64,000 nt of DNA from positions 5,704,001 to 5,768,000 of the forward strand of contig NC_045130.1 in the NCBI RefSeq assembly GCF_007655135.1, read 5' to 3'. Numbering within the stretch: the stretch's first letter is position 1; every line of letters starts with the position of its first letter. Below are positions 56,224-64,000 of the stretch, one piece after another. The notes beneath the pieces were generated by a model. The model did no database searches, was not told the origin of the DNA, and was given only the letters and a program-made list of their open reading frames with translations. This DNA comes from Punica granatum (lineage: Eukaryota; Streptophyta; Magnoliopsida; Myrtales; Lythraceae). A program made the position numbers and the translations under genes.

Positions 56224-59200
56224 TCACTTCTTCACTGGCGGGGGAGGACGTTGATTGGCAAGAAATGGAACCTTCACTAGTTTCCCGGTAATGCCATCTC
56301 CAACGACGACGTTGCTACCCTCTGAAGCAGCTTGCCTCTTGATGTAGCCTAACCCGAAGTACCCTGATTCTTTTCTCCCTAAGGTACAGCTCGTCAGCTT
56401 CCCCACCTAAGTAGGGTCATGCAGCGTCAGCTCCTTCCGATTCTTCAATATATGACGAATGGTAGAGTGGACATTTATTTATAAAATAAATGGATTGCCC
56501 TCCCAATTGCAGAAGATCAAATGCTCATGTACCTTTTTACCGTCAAGCGTAATAGGGCTCTCAGGTTCCGCTGGTGCAGATAGATAAAGACCCCATAGAC
56601 TCTGCTTGATCCCATCGTATGTGATTAGCCTAGATATAGTTTCTTGCCCCTTGTAGCAACCTGCGATTTCATAGTTATGTCAATCTTCTTGATTTCCTTA
56701 ATTATTTATATTACTAAACAGGAAATATGTATACCCTTGTCCAGCGATATCGAGTTCCACAGACCCGCTTCTAGAACATTGAACTCTTTTGTAAGCTCTT
56801 TTCCAGGGGCTGGTCTACCTGCAAAATAGAAATTCAGGCCGTCGATGTGGAAGCAAGAGGCAACTAGCAAAGGATAGTATAGGATGTAGATTCTCATGAT
56901 AACAGAAATCCTCACAAGTCACAAAGAAATTACCAGTTAGAAAAACGTGACATATTTACATTGCATCGTTTCTCCTCTATCCAATACTTGCAACTTTACT
57001 CCAAATGGCTAGATGAATTGTCTCTTAAGGCACTTAAAAGGTCATTTTATCAAAAATCAACCAAAATTCCAAAATTAATCGTTATGAACCTCGCAGAATC
57101 CTCAATCTTTCCCATGCATTAGATCCCATTGGTGTGGCACCACGAGACAAAAGAATATCCCACACTGATGAGGCAGCAGCAGGTGACATTAACATGGAAA
57201 AACCTTCTTCAGAAATCAGGTTTCCCACTCCAATGGTAACTGGCATTCCATTCACCTGAAACCATAGAAATCAGACTATAAGTAAAAGTCCTCTTCAGAT
57301 GTGTAGACCTCCAATATTTCAAAAAATTGAACCGTGATCTTTCATTATATCTCAATCTACTTCCACAACTTGAATCATCAACAATGGAAAAGTTAATTCA
57401 AGGGTGCCATTCTCAAATGCCCATATAGGTTGAAATATGTCTCATCTTTCAACTGTTGAGAGATTCAATTGACAAGAATAAAATCCTCTTGCTTTTGCCA
57501 ACGTGCATGCTAACCTGATGCTTTGACATCAATGCATCCGCGAAAATGACATCTAACATGACCTATCAGCATAGAACATTTATGAAGCTTACACTATAAT
57601 GTTTATGTGAACCGTACGGTTGTCCTGCAAGATCCCCGAGATTCAAATCCTCCATAATCTGTTTACAAGTAATGTTGTAAACAAAAAGGGCAATCAAGTT
57701 CAAAGCCTGTGAAAAGCAAAAATACGAAAGAAAAACAGAGTTGATAATAGCATACTTGGCTGCTCTTAGATCCTAAAAGGACAAAGAAGGATGTCTGCTT
57801 GGTAATATCTTGGATCTCGACCTTGTCAGCAAAAAATATATACCTATCCATGCAAGAGCGAGAAAATTCAAATCAAATATCCAAGAAAAACATGCCATGG
57901 AAAGTTCAGGCATTTAAACTACGAAAAGGTCGTTATGTACAATTTAATTAGACCATCCAATCTAGCACAAAAAACGACGTACTTGTTGAGCGTTTCTACG
58001 ATGTTTTTACAGGTAACTGGAGAGACCACTAAAGTAATTGCATTTCTCTGTACAAGGAACACCAGTGAAACTCCGGAGAATAAGAACCATGAAGTCACAT
58101 GCAAACAGAATTGTCTCTAAGTTTTACCATGACCCATGCATGAGCAATATCGATCGTACGAGCTGTTGGTGACACAAAAACAGTGTCGCATCCCTATAAA
58201 ACATATGGCCGCATCAGAAGATGAGATTGTGGCAGGGTCTAAAGCGATAAAATTACACGCTGCTTTGTGTGAGTTCAACTTGCCTGTCCTTCACGAAGGC
58301 ATTCAAAATTGGCAGTACTCTGGTTGTGAAGAAATGGGACACGATCTTCTCCCCTGACTTCACGTGGATATATGGCATCAAGGAGAAGATTGAATAGAAA
58401 GCACTAGTGAACTAGAAGGCACAATTCAACTACATAAATGAATGCACACAAGTGTACGACACATGTCTAGCCTAAGGCCCATCAAACAGAATGGGAATTT
58501 CTCATACCTCTTATGCGTCCATAATGTGACAAATCCACAACCTAGACCATAAGACATATGAAAATCAGTTAAACGAATAGAATCAGCAAAAATGCAGGTT
58601 GAACTACCATATAAATTCCCCACTTTTCTTAAGGCAAAACCTTTCGACTGCAGTTCATTCATCAACGAACTCTACTGCCGATCCCACAGTATGATGTTTA
58701 GCTAATTGATGCAAAGAGAAGGCTGAACAGTCGAGGTATCAAATTCCAAATGTCACATTGGGAAAATGGTTCTCTGGAATTCGAACAATTGCGATTTCCT
58801 GATGTTTTAGATTTATTCATGGAGTGGAGAAGAACAATTGGTTGCTATACGTAACAGCAAATTCGAACAGCTCTCGGCAATCGAAAGCGAGAGGATGAAG
58901 TGCTAGCGACGATAATAATCATATAAAACAGGACTGGCCACAGAGTCACAGACCGCAACACCATTATCTGCTGCATACAATGCTTCATCATCATTATCAT
59001 AGGTTTCGACAATCCCATCTTCCGAAACCTTCGCCCCTGCAACCACCGCGGTATCCTGCCAATACAATTTCAATAGAACTGTCGAACTTTTCCATCACTC
59101 AGCATTTCACGTTTGTTGCGAATACCCAAGTTCGCACTCCAGTTAAGAAGGCATGAGAAGAGAAAGAAGAGCTTACGACTACATCGTGATCGATTGGGGG

Positions 59201-59410
59201 AGGGGAGAAGTCGAACGGCGCAGCCGCAACTGAGGAGAACCGTCGGTTCCTCCAGCTCTTTGGTTGAGACCGGAGAAGACCTTCGGGAGAGAAGACACAT
59301 GGCGGACTGATGACACGGGTCAAGGAGGAGATCATTCTGGAGTGGATGAAGGACGGAGAAGGAGAGGAAGTGGAGGCGCCACACGGCGGCGGCGCCCAAA
59401 TTGCCGCCAT
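56224..59410 (-). CDS. Chloroplast IBA57 / T-protein-like folate-binding protein
   Basis: Twelve exons join in phase to 429 residues: 59410-59177, 59055-58954, 58541-58508, 58357-58284, 58193-58128, 58047-57983, 57843-57756, 57658-57593, 57255-57090, 56818-56735, 56660-56533, 56406-56224. It matches Arabidopsis At1g60990 (432 aa), a COG0354/IBA57-type plastid protein related to the glycine-cleavage T-protein and linked to Fe-S cluster assembly. Visible: Ser-rich transit peptide (first about 65 residues), ADNGVAVVDLSHYGRIR, GEDRVPFLHNQSTANFE, the conserved Cys loop LDKGCYKGQETISRLI, GRPAPGKELTKEFNVLEAGL and the C-terminal GYIKRQAASEG. Intron 4 (58194-58283) uses a GC donor, GGACAG|GCAAGT. The exon 4 acceptor is fixed by the conserved RIRV-GEDR junction (GTGAAG|TC). 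No lesion is seen. It is not a true aminomethyltransferase. Confidence 0.93.
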
Positions 59411-59683
59411 TTCCGGGTACGGGGAACTGAGCGACGGACTGTCTGAGCAAGTGCTTCAGTTAGATGATACCGTTGCCGGCTGGCGATTCTTTGAAATTCC
59501 GGTTATACCCTCCAATCCTTTTTTTTTTCCCTTCTTTTTTAGCATCGAAAAATTTAGTGAACTCCGACTAAATTTAATTCGAACAAGATAACCGTAGGCC
59601 CACTTAGCGGTAAATCTCTTGACGTGAGAATTTTTCATTTATATGACTCAAATTTCTATGTTTCTATACTAACAAAAATTTAA
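59411..59683. other. Short spacer between the IBA57-like gene and the Harbinger element
   Basis: It includes the promoter/5'UTR of the IBA57-like gene. The transposon begins 274 bp upstream of its start codon. The frame at 59310-59591 on the plus strand is antisense to exon 1 and is a shadow. Confidence 0.5.
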
Positions 59684-59862
59684 GGCCCTGTTTGGTTACT
59701 AAGTTAAAATCACCATGATTTTAACTTTAACTTTAACTCTACACTACACGACAAAACACACATTTGAAAAGTCAAACTGGTGGGGCCCATATCTTATTCA
59801 AACACACAATCTCATTATACACAATTATCTATTACATCCATTCATTTTATTTATTATCGACT

Positions 59863-61255
59863 TCATCTTGTTTCCGCTTGCCATATTGCATCTGCAATAC
59901 GGTTACGTAATGCATCCATTTCCCTGCTTCTCATGTTTACGTCAACCCGATCTCCAATTAGATGTGGAGGATTTCGGAATTCATCGTAATATTGCCATGC
60001 ATTTCCATGCTCTGCGAATAATCTGTCGTGATAATTATTAAGCCGAATGAAATTATGCAATACGAAGCATGCAAGAGTAATTTGTCCTTGGCAAACCGGG
60101 CCGTAATTTGGCATTGACCGCAGTATGGCAAATCTGCTCTTCAGCACCCCAAAACACCGCTCGATAACATTACGAACGGATGCGTGTCGCTGATTGAATA
60201 ACTCTTTCTCCGTCGTTGGTGGTGTGTCGTCATTAAAGTCACTGCGATAGTACCTCTGCCCTATGTAAGGAGCCATATAACCGGGAATATTGGGGTATCC
60301 AGCATCAACAACATAATATTGTTCTGCAATATTATAAATATTGATCTAATATATAAGAGTTGTAAAATGTAATTATGGAAATACATACGCGATTGACAAC
60401 AAAACATGCGATATGAGTAAGAACTTACCACCATATGGAGCGGGGAATGTCTGCAATGTAGTGGCATCGGACAAAATTCTCGAGTCGTGAGCCGAACCCT
60501 CCCATCCAGTCACGACATGTGTGAACATCATGTCATGCGAACAAGCGGCGAGAACATTTTGCGTAATCTCGTTATTTCGATCGCGATACGCACCTCTCGC
60601 CGATGAAGGAACAGTAGCCGACACGTGTGTTCCATCGATTGCTCCAATGCAGTTCTACGAGAATAATGGAAAGAATACGAATTACAAATTAATTGGAAAA
60701 CTTAACTGCCAAATTAATATCTCATTCTACAGCTCATACCTTAAAGAATGGGTACCATTTTCGGCATCTCTGAATTTCAGGCTGCACGTCAACGTTCCTC
60801 CGTCTTATGTATGTTGGTGACAATGAATGAATTCCTCTAACTATTACCTTGATGAGCCGTGACACCGTCTCCTTAGAATGCTGAAAGCGTTCGGCAACCA
60901 CCGACAATCGCGTACTATGTCCAACAACCATTAAGAACATGCCGACCATTTCCTCGACGGTTGTACCTTTCCTTGTATTTCTGATTCTACAGTTTGCCCT
61001 TAGCGTATCGCACAAGTTATGAAATACGTGAGGGTGCATCCTGAAATTCTCAAAACACCTTGTGTCGTTGGCAAGAACTTCCTCTATGTAATGTCTACCT
61101 TGTAGCGTTGAGGTTCTACAAGGAATGTTGCGCGGGACATGTTGTTCGGCCGCTGCACTCTCAAGCGCAAGATAAATCCACATAAGCTCATTGTCGTAAT
61201 CTTCTTCATCACTTGGTTGAGTTTCATTTCGTCGTGAATTACCATGTCTTGGCAT
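59863..61255 (-). CDS. PIF/Harbinger (HARBI1-like) transposase
   Basis: Three exons, 61255-60740, 60654-60429 and 60323-59863, join in phase to 400 residues. The N-terminal third has the helix-rich plant Harbinger domain (FHNLCDTLRANCRIRN; HTH-like STRLSVVAERFQHSKETVSR). The DDE nuclease follows: GAIDGTHV (Asp179), GWEGSAHDSRIL (Asp229), DAGYPNIPGY, and RNVIERCFGVLKSRFA (Glu302). All three acidic residues are present and there is no internal stop. Transposases of this family cut and paste the element and need the MYB-like partner for DNA binding and nuclear import. The start MPRHGNSRRN is the first ATG of the frame. It appears capable of activity, but its accessory gene next door is broken. 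Confidence 0.9.
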
Positions 61256-61542
61256 CGTGCCTTCCTTTTTGCTCAGCGGACTATAGTGAGAAACAAAATG
61301 GCATCAACTACGTAAGTTGGATTTTTACGGTGAAACGAATCAAGTTTCAACCACTGTATACGAATGCAAGAAATTATGCACAAACAAAATAGACAAATAG
61401 CACAGCATTCACATATAACCAAGTCAAACAATCAAAGCAACGTACTTGTACACACAACAAATATAAAAGGGAAGTGTTTATTAATGTCATAGCATTTAAA
61501 CGATACGAAATTACGATAGAGTTGAGGATGCATAATGCCCAC

Positions 61543-62557
61543 TCAAGGGGCAAAAAGGCGACGAACCCATGAAAGCCTTGTATCATCGAGCAAGCACATG
61601 AACATACGCCTTGTCTGCTCATCCTTTGCTAGACAATCACTGGCCCCGAGGTACTCTTCAATGGACAGTTGTGGACGCAAAACATTCAGTACAACCATCG
61701 ACTCCTCGATAGAACCCGGAGCTGGTTTCGGAGGGCTCGTCACAGATTTACTTCTCTTCGATGTCGGAGGGGTACAAATTCTCTCCTTCTCCCTTCTGCT
61801 CATATTGCACTTCAACATGTCGAGGCACTCTTGCAATCGGGAGTCAGCGTTGGAACTCCTTCTACGCACTTGCCGACGGGACGCTGTAACAACAGGTTCG
61901 GCAACCTCATGGACCGGGTCATCACTATCGCCGGAGCCCTCTTCAAGATTGACTGGTTCTTTTCCCCGATTTGCCGCTGCTGCTAGGAAGTCTTCTTCCA
62001 TGCGTGCATAAGTTTCTGGGCTCTTTGGTGGTTCTGCAGACGAAATTCGTAACACACCTGTTGCTGTCTTAGATCTGAACAACTCATTTAATGAGTTGTA
62101 ATGCTTGAAGCCTTTTGCTTGGAAACTCTTGAACCCACTGTTCTTCTGCATGTAAATAAAAATGAACAGTTGCACAGTAAAGACTTACACTAAAAACATA
62201 CAAATTGGAAATCATTAGTAAGTCAGGTTATTATTACTATACCTTAATAAATTTGTCCCACGCATGAGCACTCGCCTTCACCGTGTTGGTTGTCTCATCC
62301 CAACCGACACCAGTGTGCGAAACAAGCTCAGTGAACTGCGTGTATTGGGTCCGCAGCCTGCGAAGCTTCTGCTGCAACTTCTTGCTGCCGAGAGTGGTGC
62401 CTAGAAATTGCTCTTCCAGCTCCTTATTCATTTGTTACCAATCCTTTCCTTTCCAAGATGTAGTATGCGTCCTTGTGAACTTCTCGAGCAACACGTCAAT
62501 GAAAGCACTCTCCAATGCATCTGTCTACTCAAGTATTCCATCACCCTTGGGGGCCAT
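61543..62557 (-). pseudogene. MYB/SANT-like Harbinger accessory gene with two nonsense codons
   Basis: Two exons, 62557-62243 and 62145-61543, are in phase with each other and give a MYB/SANT-like (trihelix, L10-interacting-type) protein of about 305 codons. The N-terminal MYB/SANT domain (ALESAFIDVLLEKFTRTHTT; LRRLRTQYTQFTELV; VGWDETTNTVKASAHAWDKF) is interrupted by TAG at 62527-62525 (codon 11) and TAA at 62437-62435 (codon 41). The first sits where the family has Trp (TGG); the second follows KGKDW, where a Gln (CAA) is likely. Both fit single transitions (G to A, C to T). The rest of the frame is open, including a C-terminal domain with LSIEEYLGASDCLAKDEQTR. A shorter protein could start at the Met after the second stop, but it would lack the first helix of the domain. 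Confidence 0.82.
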
Positions 62558-62680
62558 CTCTTTCTAAATGCTGCAGCAAAAACTTACAAAGCCACGCACG
62601 TAACTACCATTATGAAACCACGAACTGTTAAGCGCAAATATCAGTCCAATGCAGTAAATATCAGATTCACACACATCATC

Positions 62681-63705
62681 GAACAAATTCAGTACAGATC
62701 AGAGAAACAGAGCTGCAAATACAGAGCAGAGCACAGATGCAGTAAAAATAAATCGAGTCAATCGAACTATTCATACAGACGCAGATTTCTGTACTGCATA
62801 TCATCGAACAAATGCAGTACAGAGCACAGAAACAGAGCTGCCAATAAATCGAACTTTCATACAGACCTGCTCGAACAACAAGCAAAGTGAAATCAGAGTT
62901 AAAAAAAACAAACCAACTGAAACCATTCTGCACTGCAACAATTTTCGATCAGTACAATTTCTGTACTGCAATTCATCGAACAAATGCAGTACAGATCATA
63001 GAAACACATCTGCCAATAAACCAAACTTTCATACAGACCTGCTCACACAACAAGCAAAGTAACATAAAAAGATTAAATTTTGTAAAGTTTAAGCGATGAA
63101 TAGAAATATGCGCACTTTAATTAATGTTATTAATAATAAACAGTGAACAATATTCCCCATTGAAGTACACTTTGAAGCTGCCAAATGCTTCCTAATCAGT
63201 CAGAATGCAGGACCTTAACACAAAAAGACAACCGCATTCTCAGCACTACTAAAGATGCCAATAATTATTGTAGAAACTCTGGACATGATGCTTATATTTT
63301 TACAAGCTATGAACTTCCAGTAAGTCGAAGTTGATTCCGATCACCCCATTACCTATCTAAAACAATTGCATCAGAGCATAAGTGCATATGAACTACTATG
63401 AGCTGATTCCTATATGGGCCGTTCTATGATTTTGTATGCAATCAGAGTACAATCAAGAGAATATATACAATCAGGAGAATATATCCAAAAGGCCTTTGAA
63501 AGATTATATCCAATCAGTGAAATTTGAGTTCAACAACAGACAAACGAACTGAAGCGTGCATAAGTTACAACTCTTTTCGATCAGTACAATAACTGTCAAA
63601 CTGCATATCAGATTCACAAATGCAGTACAGAGCACAGAAACAGAGCTGCCAATAAATTGAACTTTCATACAGACCTGCTCGAACAACAAGCAAAGTGAAA
63701 TCGAA
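62681..63705. repeat. Dispersed subterminal repeats in the Harbinger element
   Basis: A unit containing gcagtacagagcacagaaac, agagctgccaataaa and actttcatacagacctgctc, ending near acaacaagcaaagtgaaatc, occurs at about 62801-62895, 62947-63062 and 63574-63705, with a partial copy at 62681-62720. Some copies are preceded by tcgatcagtacaa and ctgtactgca, which form short inverted pairs with the cagtaca motif. Spacing is irregular, so these are not simple tandem repeats. Such repeats are common binding-site arrays near transposon ends. Confidence 0.75.
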
Positions 63706-64000
63706 GTTTAAAAAAAAAAACAAACCAACTAAACAATCCGTAAGATATCTGCTCTTCAGATACTCTATTTTCTCACAAACATTTCATCGAACAACTAATG
63801 TACAGAGCACAGATTGTGCTATGTGTTAAGCAACAAACGGCGGTAATAAACAACAGGTTCGGTCACATGAAATTGGTCCAACAAATTCACAAAGATATCT
63901 GCAATTCAGAACACAATCCAACGGAAATTAACAAAAAAATCGAAGAATTATTCGACCCTCAGTAACGGCAGTGACATTCTCCAAACCCTAACCTGGAATT

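Larger units (their letters stand above)
59684..64000 (-). mobile_element. PIF/Harbinger DNA transposon, right end outside the window
   Basis: The left end reads GGCCCTGTTTGGTTACTAAG, a typical PIF/Harbinger (Tourist-like) terminus, preceded by TTTAA, which includes the TAA/TTA target site. Inside, both usual genes are present on the same strand: a DDE transposase (59863-61255) and a MYB/SANT accessory gene (61543-62557). From about 62680 the sequence is filled with subterminal repeats. I could not find the matching CCAAACAGGGCC end, so the element extends past base 64000; the exact extent is inferred. Confidence 0.75.

Noticed and set aside
59310..59591. 93-codon plus-strand frame at the IBA57-like gene start
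   Set aside because: Antisense to exon 1 and its leader; no conserved domain.
62408..62890. 160-codon plus-strand frame at the right end
   Set aside because: Antisense to the MYB-like exon and then runs through repeats.

Overview
This window looks like nuclear DNA of a dicot plant. It has intron-rich genes with GT-AG (and some GC-AG) introns, AT-rich spacers, tRNA-derived SINEs, MITEs, a solo LTR and a PIF/Harbinger transposon. The encoded proteins match plant-specific families closely (MORF1, TMN1, SnRK2.4/2.10, TH1, AKT2, RECQ4A, a chloroplast IBA57-like protein). The species cannot be fixed from sequence alone; a rosid/Myrtales-type genome would fit but is not shown. Gene models were built by hand by joining exons whose splice signals and reading phase agree, and every multi-exon total below is an exact multiple of three.

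Layout, left to right: (1) 1-383, 5' part of an unrecognised organelle-type gene (-) running off the window. (2) 1566-3383, MORF1 RNA-editing factor (-). (3) 4194-8370 and 11163-15416, a recent tandem duplication of the nonaspanin TMN1 (-,-), both copies with the same 12 exons including an 18-nt microexon. (4) 17450-20016, SnRK2.4/2.10-type kinase (+). (5) 20695-24204, bifunctional thiamine gene TH1 (-). (6) 24.4-28.9 kb, repeat-rich spacer with a complete SINE. (7) 28911-33274, K+ channel AKT2 (+). (8) 36956-38172, BYPASS1-like protein (+). (9) 40765-48643, 25-exon RecQ helicase RECQ4A/BLM (-). (10) 48970-49896, a non-autonomous TIR element. (11) 50473-52370, a DnaJ-like protein whose J-domain has lost HPD (+). 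(12) 53402-54007, solo LTR. (13) 56224-59410, chloroplast IBA57/T-protein-like gene (-). (14) 59684 to the window end, a PIF/Harbinger transposon with an apparently intact transposase but a MYB/SANT accessory ORF carrying two stop codons.

The genes do not form an operon-like unit; they are ordinary nuclear genes. The neighbourhood is nonetheless meaningful. RECQ4A, SnRK2.4, TMN1 and the DnaJ gene lie close together on Arabidopsis chromosome 1 (At1g10930, At1g10940, At1g10950, At1g11040). The paralogous block carries RECQ4B, SnRK2.10 and the IBA57-like gene (At1g60930, At1g60940, At1g60990). This window therefore seems to keep the pre-duplication gene set in one place, with TH1, AKT2 and the BPS1-like gene in between. 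I found no previously undescribed multi-gene system. The most notable items are the partly broken Harbinger element, the degenerate DnaJ protein, the TMN1 tandem pair with one displaced promoter, and two GC-AG introns.
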